This document shows positions 1 to 8,731 of a DNA stretch of 64,000 nucleotides, one piece after another. Both the position numbers and the translations under genes were made by a program. This stretch comes from Umezawaea tangerina (lineage in GTDB: Bacteria > Actinomycetota > Actinomycetes > Mycobacteriales > Pseudonocardiaceae): positions 161,903 to 225,902 of the forward strand of contig NZ_PVTF01000016.1 in assembly GCF_003002815.1 (NCBI RefSeq), in the 5' to 3' direction. Each line of letters starts with the position of its first letter. Positions within the stretch are counted from its first letter, which is position 1. Under the pieces are notes generated by a model. It saw only the letters and a list, made by a program, of their open reading frames with translations, ran no database searches and was not told the origin of the DNA.

Positions 1-945
1 AACGGGGAGACCCCGGAGCCGCTGCCCTTCTCCGACCAGGACGGCGTCCACGAGATCTACCGGCACTGGCGGCGCGTCGCCGACGAGTACCCCGGCGAGC
101 GGATCTTCGTCGGCGAGATGTGGCTGCCCGACCCCGAGCGCTTCGCCCGCTACCTGCGCGCGGACGAGCTGCACTCGGCGTTCAACTTCGACTTCCTCGG
201 CTGCCCGTGGGAGGCCTCCGCGCTGCGCGGGGTCATCGACGACACCCTCGCCGCGCACGCCCCGGTCGGCGCCCCGCCCACCTGGGTGCTGTCCAACCAC
301 GACGTCACCCGGCACGTCACCCGCTACGGCCGCGCGGACACCTCGTTCGACTTCGGCGACCGCCAGCACCTGGCGCCGACCGACTTCGACCTGGGCACCC
401 GGCGGGCCCGCGCGGCGGCGCTGCTGACCACGTCGCTGCCCGGCGGCGTGTACGTCTACCAGGGCGAGGAACTCGGCCTCTGGGAGGTGGAGAACCTCGC
501 CGACGAGCTGCGCGAGGACCCGGTCTGGGTGCGGTCCGGCCACACCGACCGCGGTCGCGACGGCTGCCGCATCCCGATCCCGTGGGGCGGCGCCGAACCG
601 CCGTTCCGGTTCGGCGACGGCACGGCGTGGCTGCCGCAGCCCGAGGAGTGGAGCGACTTCACCGCCGAGGTCGAGGCCGCCGACCCGGAGTCGATGCTCT
701 CCCTCTACCGCAACGCACTCCGGCTGCGCCGCAGCGAGGAGGCGCTCGGCGACGGCGACCTCACGTGGCTGGACCTCGGTCCCGGCGTGCTCGCCTTCAC
801 CCGCTCACCGGGCTTCGCGTGCGTGGTCAACCTGTCGTCGGCGCCGATCCCCCTGCCGGAGCACGACAGCGTGCTGCTCACCAGCGCTCCCCTCGTCGAC
901 GGCGACCTGCCGTCCGACACCGCCGCCTGGCTCCGGCTGAGCTGA
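1..945 (+). CDS. GH13 alpha-glucosidase, C-terminal part (5' end outside window)
   Basis: The frame is open from base 1, so the gene begins before the window; 314 residues are visible. The sequence FVGEMW contains the GH13 general acid Glu (region III) and VLSNHD is conserved region IV with the transition-state Asp. The nucleophile Asp (region II) must lie upstream. The rest is the end of the (beta/alpha)8 barrel and a short C-terminal beta domain, as in oligo-1,6-glucosidase/alpha-glucosidase enzymes. No signal peptide can be judged. It would hydrolyse alpha-linked oligosaccharides to glucose in the cytoplasm. Its position next to two secreted alpha-1,3-glucanases suggests that it finishes degradation of alpha-glucan fragments, which is inference. 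Exact substrate specificity cannot be read from this part. Confidence 0.9.
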   Translation, partial: NGETPEPLPFSDQDGVHEIYRHWRRVADEYPGERIFVGEMWLPDPERFARYLRADELHSAFNFDFLGCPWEASALRGVIDDTLAAHAPVGAPPTWVLSNHDVTRHVTRYGRADTSFDFGDRQHLAPTDFDLGTRRARAAALLTTSLPGGVYVYQGEELGLWEVENLADELREDPVWVRSGHTDRGRDGCRIPIPWGGAEPPFRFGDGTAWLPQPEEWSDFTAEVEAADPESMLSLYRNALRLRRSEEALGDGDLTWLDLGPGVLAFTRSPGFACVVNLSSAPIPLPEHDSVLLTSAPLVDGDLPSDTAAWLRLS

Positions 946-1007
946 TCCCGAGGAGGACAACGATGTCGTCGCGCCTGAGACCCGTGCACGGGTAAGCCGC
1001 AGCGCGC

Positions 1008-1040
1008 GCCCACCGGTGGTCGCCACGACCACCGGTGGGC
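1008..1040. terminator. Perfect 15-bp hairpin after the GH13 gene
   Basis: Bases 1008-1022 and 1026-1040 are perfectly complementary with a 3-nt loop. There is no T-tract, as is common for actinomycete terminators. It lies between the GH13 stop and the first glucanase. A 10-codon ATG frame with a GAGGAGG ribosome site (963-995) lies just before it; whether that is translated is unknown. Confidence 0.7.
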
Positions 1041-1110
1041 CCGGCACCACCCGCCCGGCGTCCGGCCGGGTCTTGACCCCCTGCGCTCGTCCCCCTGCTT
1101 GGAGCCGTCG

Positions 1111-3336
1111 ATGTCTCCTGTCCGCAGCACAGCCCTGCCCTTGGCGCTGGCGCTGGTCGCCGCGTCCGCGATCGGCGGGCTGGTCTACTCCGCCGCGCCC
1201 CGCGAGGCACCACCGCTGACCCTCACCGCGGGCGGCAACGGCGCGTCCGTGCCGTTCACCGAGTACGAGGCCGAGTCCGCGGCCACGAACGGCGCGAAGA
1301 TCGGCCCCGACTACACCCAGGGCACGCTCCCGTCGGAGGCCTCCGGTCGCCAGGCGGTCACCCTGTCCGGTCAGGGCAAGTACGTCGAGTTCACCCTCAC
1401 CAAGCCCGCCAACTCGATCGTCCTGCGCTACAGCGTCCCCGACGGCAGCCAGGGCACGGTCTCCGTCCAGGTCAACGGCACCAAGGTGCGCGACCTCGCG
1501 GTGACCTCGAAGTACAGCTGGCTGACCGCCCCGTGGATCGCGGGCGCCAAGGAGCACCACTTCTACGACGAGTCGCGGGCGCTGCTCGGCCGGGACGCGG
1601 TCGCGGGCGACCGGGTGCGCGTCCAGCTCGACGCGGGCAACGTCACCACCGCCACCGTCGACCTCGCCGACTTCGAGCAGGTCGCCGGTGCCGCGGGCCA
1701 GCCCGCTAACTCGTTGTCCGTCACCGCTTACGGCGCCACGCCCAACGACGGCGGCGACGACGCGAACGCGTTCGTCAACGCCATCAACGCGGCCAAGTCG
1801 CAGGGCCGCGAGGTGTGGGTGCCGCCGGGCACGTTCGACATCGGCCGAGGCCTGGCGATCGACCAGGTCACCATCCGCGGCGCGGGCGCGTGGCACTCGG
1901 TGCTGCACAGCAACAACCCGTTCCTCAACAACGGCCAGGTGCAGGGGAGCATCAAGCTCTACGACTTCGCCGTCATGGGCGAGGTCACCCAGCGCGTGGA
2001 CAACAACCCGGACAACGCCTACCACGGCCCGCTGGGCAGCGGCTCGGTCATCTCCGGCCTGTGGATGCAGCACCTCAAGTGCGGCATCTGGACGATGAAC
2101 GGCACCACGAACGGCGCGGTGATCGAGAACAACCGCTTCCTCGACCTCGCCGCCGACGGCCTCAACTTCAACGGCCGGGTGACCGACTCGGTGGTGCGCA
2201 ACAACTTCCTGCGCAACACCGGCGACGACTCGCTGGCCATGTGGTCGCTGGGCGCGGACGTGCGGGACTCGTTCACCGACAACACGATCGTCCAGCCCAA
2301 CCTGGCCAACGGCATCGCGATCTACGGCGGCACCGACATCTCGGTGCGCGGCAACCTGATCCGCGACACCAACGCGCTGGGCGGCGGCATCGCCATCTCC
2401 AACCAGGCGTTCGTCTACGACGGCTCGTTCTCGCCGCTGGCGGGCACCACGACGGTCGCGCAGAACACCATGGTCCGCACCGGGGCGATCAACCCCAACT
2501 GGGGCCACCCGATGAGCGCGATCCGGTTCGACTCCTACGACTTCCCGATCACCTCGCCGGTCAGCGTGACCGACAACCGGTTCGTCGACAGCCCGTACAG
2601 CGCGCTCCAGTTCGTGTCCGGCGGCGGCACCGGCAAACCGATCACCGGTGTCACCGTCGACGGCGCGTCCGTCGAGGGCGTCGGCACGGTGGTGCTCCAG
2701 GTGGAGGCGCCGGGGTCGGGCCGGTTCTCCAACGTCGTGGCCTCGCGCGTGGGCACCCGCGGCTTCTACAACTGCGTCTACCCGTCGAGCGCGGGCACGT
2801 TCGCGATCACCCGCGGCAGCGGCAACTCCGGCTGGGACAGCCAGTGGACCGACTGCGGCAGCTGGCCCCCGCGCAACGCGGGCGACACGACGACCCCGCC
2901 GACCACCACACCGCCGCAGACCGGCAACGTCGCGCGCGGCAGGCCTGCCGGTGCCAGCAGCCAGATCGGCGAGTACCCGTCGTCCAACACCACCGACGGC
3001 AACGCCTCCTCCTACTGGGAGAGCGCCAACAACTCGTTCCCGCAGACGCTCACCGTCGACCTCGGCGCGTCGACCTCCGTGCGGCGGCTGGTGCTGAAGC
3101 TGCCGCCCGCCACGGCGTGGGGCGCGCGCACCCAGACGTTCAGCGTGCTCTCCAGCGGTGACGGCGGGAGCTTCACCCAGGTGCTCGCGTCCGCCGGCTA
3201 CCGGTTCGACCCGGCCACCGGCAACCAGGTGACCGTCGCCGTCACCGCGAACCAGCGCTACCTGCGGCTGAGCTTCACCGGGAACACGGGCTGGCCCGCC
3301 GGGCAGCTCTCCGAGCTCGAGGCCTACACCTCCTAG
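1111..3336 (+). CDS. Secreted GH87-type alpha-1,3-glucanase/mycodextranase with C-terminal discoidin domain (copy 1)
   Basis: This 741-residue exported protein has a signal peptide (residues 1-32), a CBM35/6-like beta-sandwich that starts VPFTEYEAES (about 45-195), and a right-handed parallel beta-helix with repeated N-rich turns (about 200-585). A Thr/Pro linker and a discoidin/CBM32 domain (about 610-741) follow. Asp349, Asp372 and Asp373 show the +23/+24 spacing that I recall for the catalytic Asp triad of GH87 glucanases. GH87 enzymes cut alpha-1,3-glucan or nigeran outside the cell. ATG 1111 is preferred over TTG 1099 because GGAG ends 6 nt before it. The next gene, 14 bp downstream, encodes a paralog with the same domain order, so the two form one operon. 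A pectate-lyase-like or GH28-related function is the alternative. Confidence 0.8.
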   Translation: MSPVRSTALPLALALVAASAIGGLVYSAAPREAPPLTLTAGGNGASVPFTEYEAESAATNGAKIGPDYTQGTLPSEASGRQAVTLSGQGKYVEFTLTKPANSIVLRYSVPDGSQGTVSVQVNGTKVRDLAVTSKYSWLTAPWIAGAKEHHFYDESRALLGRDAVAGDRVRVQLDAGNVTTATVDLADFEQVAGAAGQPANSLSVTAYGATPNDGGDDANAFVNAINAAKSQGREVWVPPGTFDIGRGLAIDQVTIRGAGAWHSVLHSNNPFLNNGQVQGSIKLYDFAVMGEVTQRVDNNPDNAYHGPLGSGSVISGLWMQHLKCGIWTMNGTTNGAVIENNRFLDLAADGLNFNGRVTDSVVRNNFLRNTGDDSLAMWSLGADVRDSFTDNTIVQPNLANGIAIYGGTDISVRGNLIRDTNALGGGIAISNQAFVYDGSFSPLAGTTTVAQNTMVRTGAINPNWGHPMSAIRFDSYDFPITSPVSVTDNRFVDSPYSALQFVSGGGTGKPITGVTVDGASVEGVGTVVLQVEAPGSGRFSNVVASRVGTRGFYNCVYPSSAGTFAITRGSGNSGWDSQWTDCGSWPPRNAGDTTTPPTTTPPQTGNVARGRPAGASSQIGEYPSSNTTDGNASSYWESANNSFPQTLTVDLGASTSVRRLVLKLPPATAWGARTQTFSVLSSGDGGSFTQVLASAGYRFDPATGNQVTVAVTANQRYLRLSFTGNTGWPAGQLSELEAYTS

Positions 3337-3350
3337 GAAGGGCCCGTCCC

Positions 3351-5666
3351 ATGCGAACCGAGTCACCCCTGCGCAGGCCGCTCGCGCTCAGCGCGGCCGC
3401 GCTGTCCGCGGCGGTGGTGACGGCGCTGGTCGTCGTCGCCTCGCCCGAGTCCGCCTCCGGCCAGGTCGCCGCGGCGGCCGCGTACACCTCCCCGTTCGAC
3501 ATCGCGGGCCGGGGCGCCACCGTCCCGTTCACCGAGCAGGAGGCCGAGTCCGCCGCCACCAACGGCACGAAGATCGGCCCCGGCCGCAGGCAGAGCACCC
3601 TGGAGGGCGAGGCGTCCGGTCGCCAGGCGGTCACGTTGTCCGGTCAGGGCAAGTACGTCGAGTTCACCCTCACCAAGCCCGCCAACTCGATCGACATCCG
3701 CTACAGCGTCCCGGACGGCAACGGGGGAGCGGGCATCACCGCGCCGCTGTCGCTGTACCTGGAGGGTGCCAAGGCGAGCAGCCTCACGCTCACCTCCAAG
3801 TACTCCTGGCGCTACGGCAGCTACCCGTACGCGAACGACCCCGGCCAGGGCAAGCCGCACCACATGTACGACTCGACCAGGGCCCTGTTCGGCCGCACCC
3901 TGGCCGCGGGCGCCAAGGTGCGGCTCCAGGTCGACAGCGGCGACAACGCGCCGTCGTACACGATCGACCTCGCCGACTTCGAACTGGTCGCCCAGCCCGC
4001 GACCAGGCCCGCCAACTCCGTGTCGGTGACCGAGCACGGCGCCGTGGCGGGCGACTCCGGTGACGACAGCGACGCGTTCGTCGCCGCCGTGGCCGCCGCG
4101 AAGGCCGCGGGCAAGGAGGTCTGGATCCCGGCCGGGACCTTCACGGTCACCCGGCACATCACCGTCGACCAGGTGACTGTGCGCGGTGCGGGCCACTGGC
4201 ACAGCGTCGTGCGCGGCAACCGCGTCGGCTTCTACGGCCTCGGCGAGCCCTCCAGCTGCGGTGTCGGCGGCAACAGCGGCCGCAGCGGCAAGGTGGAGCT
4301 GCGCGACTTCGCCATCATCGGCGAGGTCACCACCCGCGAGGACTGCGACCAGGTCAACGCCATCGGCGGCGCGCTGGGCGGCGGCTCGGTCGTGTCCGGC
4401 ATGCTCCTGCAGCACACCAAGGTCGGCCTCTGGCTCGACGGGCCGTTCGACGGGCTCACGGTCAGCGGCAACAAGGTGGTCGACCAGCTCGCCGACGGCA
4501 TGAACCTGCACCAGGGCATCAGCGGCGTGCTGATCGAGAACAACCTGTTCCGCAACATCAGCGACGACGGCATCGCGTTGTGGTCCGAGCACGACGCCGA
4601 CCACCACAACACGATCCGGCACAACACCGTCGTCGTGCCCATGAAGGCCAACGGCATCGCGATCTACGGCGGCCACGACAACACCGCCACCGACAACGTC
4701 GTCGCCGACACCCAGGACCAGGGCGGCGGCATCCACGTCGGCAACCGCTTCCAGTCCGTGCCGCTGGCGGGCACCACCACCCTGTCCCGCAACACCACCC
4801 TGCGCGCCGGCGTGCTCGACTCCAACTGGCAGTTCGGCGTCGGGGCCCTGTGGTTCGACGCCCGCGACGGGGCGATGTCGGGGCGGATCGACGTGACGGA
4901 CACCGACCTGGTCGACTCCAACTACGAGGCGATCCAGTTCATCAACGGCACCATCACCAACGTGTTCTTCAGCGGCGTGCGCATCATCGGCGCGGGCACC
5001 TTCGCCCTCCAGCTCCAGTCACCGGGCGCCGCGTCGTTCACCAACGTCACCGCCACCGGGCTGGGCAACGCGGGCACGTACAACTGCATGGGCGGCACCT
5101 CGTTCGCCATCACCCGCGGCACCGGCAACACCGGCTGGGACAACACCTACTGCGGCTCCTGGCCCGACCCCGTCCACACCGACCCGACCACCCCACCCAC
5201 CACTACGACGACCACAACGACCACCACCACCCCACCTCCCGACCCCACCGGCAACGCGGCCCGCGGCAAACCCACCACCGCCACCAGCCAAACCGGCGGC
5301 TTCCCCACGTCCAACACCACCGACGGCAACCAGAGCTCCTACTGGGAGAGCACCAACGGCTCCTTCCCCCAATCCCTCACCGTCGACCTCGGCTCACCCC
5401 TTCAGATCAGCCGAGTCACCCTCAAACTTCCCCCCGCCACCGCCTGGACCACCCGCGCCCAAACCCTCACCATCCAATCCAGCACCAACGGCTCCACCTA
5501 CCAAACCCTCGCCCCCTCCACCGACTACCGCTTCGACCCGACCACCGGCAACACCGCCACCACCACCTTCACCCCAACCCAAGCCAGGTACGTCCGCCTG
5601 ACCATCACCGCCAACACCGGCTGGCCCGCAGCCCAGATCAGCGAGTTCGAGGTCTACAACAGCTAG
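3351..5666 (+). CDS. Secreted GH87-type alpha-1,3-glucanase/mycodextranase with C-terminal discoidin domain (copy 2)
   Basis: This 771-residue paralog of the preceding gene has the same order: signal peptide (1-40), CBM35/6-like domain, parallel beta-helix, Thr-rich linker with a run of about ten Thr, and discoidin domain. Asp382, Asp405 and Asp406 reproduce the same triad spacing. The N-terminal domains of both copies share long identical stretches (for example SGQGKYVEFTLTKPANSI), pointing to a tandem duplication with continued divergence in the helix. ATG 3351 follows GGAAGGG at good distance. Near the 3' end (after about 5170) the third-position preference moves from G/C to C-rich, A-containing codons, visibly unlike copy 1. 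Confidence 0.8.
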   Translation: MRTESPLRRPLALSAAALSAAVVTALVVVASPESASGQVAAAAAYTSPFDIAGRGATVPFTEQEAESAATNGTKIGPGRRQSTLEGEASGRQAVTLSGQGKYVEFTLTKPANSIDIRYSVPDGNGGAGITAPLSLYLEGAKASSLTLTSKYSWRYGSYPYANDPGQGKPHHMYDSTRALFGRTLAAGAKVRLQVDSGDNAPSYTIDLADFELVAQPATRPANSVSVTEHGAVAGDSGDDSDAFVAAVAAAKAAGKEVWIPAGTFTVTRHITVDQVTVRGAGHWHSVVRGNRVGFYGLGEPSSCGVGGNSGRSGKVELRDFAIIGEVTTREDCDQVNAIGGALGGGSVVSGMLLQHTKVGLWLDGPFDGLTVSGNKVVDQLADGMNLHQGISGVLIENNLFRNISDDGIALWSEHDADHHNTIRHNTVVVPMKANGIAIYGGHDNTATDNVVADTQDQGGGIHVGNRFQSVPLAGTTTLSRNTTLRAGVLDSNWQFGVGALWFDARDGAMSGRIDVTDTDLVDSNYEAIQFINGTITNVFFSGVRIIGAGTFALQLQSPGAASFTNVTATGLGNAGTYNCMGGTSFAITRGTGNTGWDNTYCGSWPDPVHTDPTTPPTTTTTTTTTTTPPPDPTGNAARGKPTTATSQTGGFPTSNTTDGNQSSYWESTNGSFPQSLTVDLGSPLQISRVTLKLPPATAWTTRAQTLTIQSSTNGSTYQTLAPSTDYRFDPTTGNTATTTFTPTQARYVRLTITANTGWPAAQISEFEVYNS

Positions 5667-5687
5667 CCAGCCACCCACACCCACCAA

Positions 5688-5795
5688 CGACGCTGGAACC
5701 AACACACAAGCCGCCCAGCAACGCTGGAAGCGAGCGCCCCGCCCAGCGACGCTGGAAGCAGCCGACAAGCGGCCCACGACGCTGGAAGCGAGCAT
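5688..5795 (+). repeat. Four degenerate ~30-bp tandem units around CGCTGGAA
   Basis: The octamer CGCTGGAA occurs at 5691, 5722, 5750 and 5780, that is, every 28-31 bp, usually as ACGCTGGAAGC. The DNA between copies varies. The block directly abuts the palindromic repeat at 5808. It does not look like a CRISPR array: the constant part is only about 11 bp. Confidence 0.6.
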
Positions 5796-5807
5796 GCTCG
5801 TCCGCTC

Positions 5808-5928
5808 GTGCGGTCGGCTTGACTTGGGGTTTTTGGGCTTAGACTTGCGGCGGCGGGCAGGCTCTACCACCTGCCCTTTTTCGCCCGACGAAGCCCAAAA
5901 AAGGGGCCCCAAGTCAAGCCGACCGCAC
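5808..5928. repeat. Long palindromic repeat with nested intrinsic terminator, copy A
   Basis: Outer arms 5808-5829 and 5907-5928 pair perfectly, and an inner stretch TTTTTGGGCTT pairs with AAGCCCAAAAA. Within it lies a 7-bp GGGCAGG/CCTGCCC hairpin (5855-5876) with an 8-nt loop, followed by five T: a textbook intrinsic terminator. A second copy is at 16554-16669, where the outer arms differ in sequence yet still pair. Copy A sits downstream of the glucanase operon. Confidence 0.8.
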
Positions 5929-6061
5929 CTGGGTCCGCTGTAGCGACACCCCCGGAGACCGCGGCACCGACACCGGGCGACACACCCCGCCCCACCCACA
6001 CCGGGCGACCCACGACGACGACCACACCCGGCAACCCACACACACACACCAACACCAAGCC

Positions 6062-6097
6062 CCGGGCCCCCGAGCCTCGACCTCCTCGGGGGCCCGG
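6062..6097. terminator. 13-bp GC hairpin in the 5.7-6.5 kb intergenic region
   Basis: CCGGGCCCCCGAG (6062-6074) pairs with 6085-6097; the loop is 10 nt. It lies in a 0.8-kb gene-free stretch that otherwise contains the palindromic repeat and C/A-rich low-complexity DNA (5940-6300). Confidence 0.55.
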
Positions 6098-6315
6098 CCC
6101 ATGCCCACCCCACAACCCAAAAACCACCCCTTTAAACAACCCCCCTAACGCTGACCCCACAACCGTGACCGTTCGGTCATTGGTTCGTTACCCTCCCCCC
6201 ACCACCCCATCCCCCCTCACCCGCCCTGCCCAGGCCCTATCCAGCATCCGACCCCCACCCCCGTACCCCCATCAGCACCATCCCTCCCCCAGGGATTCGG
6301 GCATGCTTTCCGTAC

Positions 6316-6479
6316 CGAACGGGCAAAGATTTGGTAATAGGGGTCGAAATAGGGGTGTTTCGGCTGGCCAAACGGGCCGGAATCGGGCATCTTCACACGT
6401 GCTGTGTCGCTGGCCACACTGTTTCACCGGTGTTAAACCTATGGGCAGCCCGAACGGGCATCATCAGTCCGAGCGGGCA
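6316..6479 (+). promoter_or_regulatory. Repeated CGAACGGGCA boxes upstream of the DeoR gene (putative operators)
   Basis: CGAACGGGCA occurs at 6316-6325 and 6451-6460, with a one-base variant CGAGCGGGCA at 6470-6479 beside the ribosome site. Partial copies AACGGGCC (6371) and ATCGGGCATC (6382) lie between. The surrounding DNA is unusually A/T-containing for this genome, as expected for a promoter. DeoR-family repressors often bind repeated boxes at their own promoters, so these are candidate operators; this is inference. Confidence 0.45.
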
Positions 6480-6490
6480 GGAGGATGTGC

Positions 6491-7252
6491 ATGCAGGCAG
6501 AAGAGCGTCAGCGCCGCATTCTCGCCCGTGCTCGGGCCGACGGACGGGTCGACGTCGTCGACATCGCCGCCGAGCTCGGCGTGGCGCCGGAGACGGTCCG
6601 CAGGGACCTGAGGCTCCTCGACGACCACGGTCTGGTCCGCCGGACGCACGGTGGCGCCTTCCCCGTGGAGAGCGCGGGGTTCGAGACGGGACTCGCGTTC
6701 CGGTCGGCTTCGATGGTGCCGGAGAAGAGGCGCATAGCCAAGGCGGCGGCGGACAGGCTCGCCGACGCCGAGACGGTGTTCGTGGACGAGGGTTTCACCC
6801 CGCAGCTGGTGGCGGAGTCCCTTCCCACGACGCATCCGTTGACAGTCGTCACGGCGTCGCTGCCCACGGCGGCGGCGTTGTCCGGGACGCCCTCGGTCAC
6901 GGTTCTCCTGCTGGGCGGTCGCGTTCGCGGCCGCACACTGGCCACTGTGGACCACTGGGCGATCCGGATGCTCAGCGAGATGGTGATCGACCTGGCCTAC
7001 ATCGGGTCGAACGGCATCTCCCGCGAGCACGGTCTGACCACACCGGACCCCGTTGTCGGTGCGGTCAAGGCACAAGCGGTGCAGGTATCGCGGCGGAAGA
7101 TCTTCGTCGGTGTCCACACCAAGTTCGGCGTGGCGAGCTTCAACCGGTTCGCCGCGATCTCGGATCTCGAAGCGATCATCACGGATTCCGGGCTACCCGC
7201 GGCCGAGGGACACCGCTACGCCGCGCTGGGTCCGAAAGTTGTCAGAACCTGA
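6491..7252 (+). CDS. DeoR/GlpR-family transcriptional regulator
   Basis: This 253-residue protein has an N-terminal winged helix-turn-helix (DIAAELGVAPETVRRDL, about residues 20-40, then the typical THGG turn) and a C-terminal DeoR sugar-phosphate sensor domain. ATG 6491 is chosen over ATG 6485 because GGAGGA directly precedes 6491 at workable spacing and overlaps 6485. The gene precedes a polyol-type ABC transporter and dehydrogenase in the same direction (gap about 100 bp), so it is probably their local repressor, relieved by a phosphorylated or free polyol. The effector cannot be deduced. Confidence 0.88.
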   Translation: MQAEERQRRILARARADGRVDVVDIAAELGVAPETVRRDLRLLDDHGLVRRTHGGAFPVESAGFETGLAFRSASMVPEKRRIAKAAADRLADAETVFVDEGFTPQLVAESLPTTHPLTVVTASLPTAAALSGTPSVTVLLLGGRVRGRTLATVDHWAIRMLSEMVIDLAYIGSNGISREHGLTTPDPVVGAVKAQAVQVSRRKIFVGVHTKFGVASFNRFAAISDLEAIITDSGLPAAEGHRYAALGPKVVRT

Positions 7253-7356
7253 TCACAGTTCCCCCGAGTGGTGCACCACGATCTCCACGACGTGGTGACC
7301 TGGCTGCTCGACGCCCTCATCCAGGGCAAGAATCGGTTAGATGGGAAGGAAAGACG

Positions 7357-8718
7357 ATGACGTCATTCAGTTCTCGCCGCGTCGCCCAAGTGGCGGCAGC
7401 CGCGCTGGTGGCAGTCGGGGTCACGGCGTGCAGTGGCGCCGGTGGGGGTGGTTCCACAGCGGACGGTTCGTCCATCAACGTGCTGATGGTCAACAACCCG
7501 CAGATGCAGGACCTCCAGAAGCTCACGGCCGACAACTTCACCAAGCAGAGCGGCATCAAGGTGAACTTCACCGTGCTGCCCGAGAACGACGTCCGCGACA
7601 AGATCAGCCAGGACTTCTCCAGCCAGGCCGGTCAGTACGACGTCGCGACGATCAGCAACTACGAGACGCCCATCTACGCCAAGAACAACTGGCTCACGCC
7701 GCTGGACGACTTCATCGCGAAGGACAGCGCGTTCGACCAGAACGACGTGCTGGAGCCGATCCGGCAGGCGCTCACCGCGGCGGACGGCAAGGTCTACGCC
7801 GAGCCGTTCTACGGCGAGTCGTCCTTCCTGATGTACCGCAAGGACGTCTTCGACGCCAAGAACCTCACGATGCCGGAGAAGCCGACCTGGCAGCAGGTCG
7901 CCGACCTCGCGGCCCAGGTGGACGGTGCCGAGCCGGGCATGAAGGGCATCTGCCTGCGCGGCCAGCCGGGCTGGGGCCAGGTCATGGCGCCGCTGACCAC
8001 CGTGGTCAACACCTTCGGCGGCACCTGGTTCACCAAGGACTGGCAGGCGCAGGTCAACGCGCCGGAGTTCAAGGAGGCCACCAAGTTCTACGTGGACCTG
8101 GTCCGCGCGCACGGTGAGGCCGGTGCCCCGCAGGCCGGGTTCGCCGAGTGCCTGAACAACATGACGCAGGGCAAGGTCGCGATGTGGTACGACGCGACCG
8201 TCGCCGCGGGTCTCCTGGAGGCCAACGACTCCCCGGTCAAGGGCAAGCTCGCCTTCGCGCAGGCCCCCGTCGTGAAGACCGAGTCCTCGCAGTGGCTGTT
8301 CAGCTGGGCGTTCGGCATCCAGAAGGCCAGCAAGAAGCAGGACGCGGCCTGGAAGTTCATGTCCTGGGCGTCCGGCAAGGACTACGAGAAGCTGGTCGGC
8401 TCGTCCCTCGGCTGGTCCAAGGTCCCGGACGGCAAGCGCTCGTCCACCTACCAGAACCCGGACTACCTGGCGGCGGGCAGCTCGTTCGCGAAGCAGGCAG
8501 AGGCGGCCATCAAGGGCGCCAAGCCGAACGACCCCGGTGTGCAGCCCAGGCCCGCGAGCGGCATCCAGTTCGTCGGCATCCCCGAGTTCACCGACCTCGG
8601 AACCCAGGTGTCGCAGCAGATCAGCTCCGCCATCGCCGGTTCGACGTCCGTCGACGACGCCCTGACCGCGGGACAGGCACTCGCGGAGAAGGTCGCCGAG
8701 AAGTACCGCGCCAAGTAG
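7357..8718 (+). CDS. Extracellular solute-binding lipoprotein of a polyol-type ABC transporter
   Basis: This 453-residue lipoprotein has a signal sequence ending in a lipobox (GVTAC, Cys about residue 25), followed by a Gly/Ser linker and a family-1 sugar-binding fold. The sequence resembles SmoE/MtlE-type proteins for sorbitol or mannitol. ATG 7357 follows GGAAGG with a 7-nt gap; longer open reading upstream has no support. It delivers substrate to the two permeases encoded directly downstream. No ATPase gene is present in the operon, so a shared MsiK-like ATPase encoded elsewhere is likely needed. The substrate (sorbitol, mannitol, arabitol or a related polyol) is inferred from the neighbouring dehydrogenase. 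Confidence 0.9.
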   Translation: MTSFSSRRVAQVAAAALVAVGVTACSGAGGGGSTADGSSINVLMVNNPQMQDLQKLTADNFTKQSGIKVNFTVLPENDVRDKISQDFSSQAGQYDVATISNYETPIYAKNNWLTPLDDFIAKDSAFDQNDVLEPIRQALTAADGKVYAEPFYGESSFLMYRKDVFDAKNLTMPEKPTWQQVADLAAQVDGAEPGMKGICLRGQPGWGQVMAPLTTVVNTFGGTWFTKDWQAQVNAPEFKEATKFYVDLVRAHGEAGAPQAGFAECLNNMTQGKVAMWYDATVAAGLLEANDSPVKGKLAFAQAPVVKTESSQWLFSWAFGIQKASKKQDAAWKFMSWASGKDYEKLVGSSLGWSKVPDGKRSSTYQNPDYLAAGSSFAKQAEAAIKGAKPNDPGVQPRPASGIQFVGIPEFTDLGTQVSQQISSAIAGSTSVDDALTAGQALAEKVAEKYRAK

Positions 8719-8731
8719 CAGGGAGCCCTCG

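Noticed and set aside
963..995. 10-codon frame with a strong GAGGAGG site after the GH13 gene
   Set aside because: Too short to judge, no known leader-peptide pattern, and it is followed at once by a terminator.
805..3366. 853-residue open frame antisense to the first glucanase, and many similar long antisense frames
   Set aside because: Arg/Ala/Gly/Val-rich translations opposite well-supported genes; an effect of very high GC and third-position bias.
5688..5795. Regularly spaced ACGCTGGAAGC units looking like a CRISPR array
   Set aside because: The constant part is only about 11 bp, spacers are similar C-rich sequences, and no cas gene is nearby.
6331..7356. N-terminal extension of the solute-binding lipoprotein into the DeoR gene
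   Set aside because: The extension overlaps the regulator gene in another frame and would bury the lipoprotein signal; ATG 7357 has a proper ribosome site.
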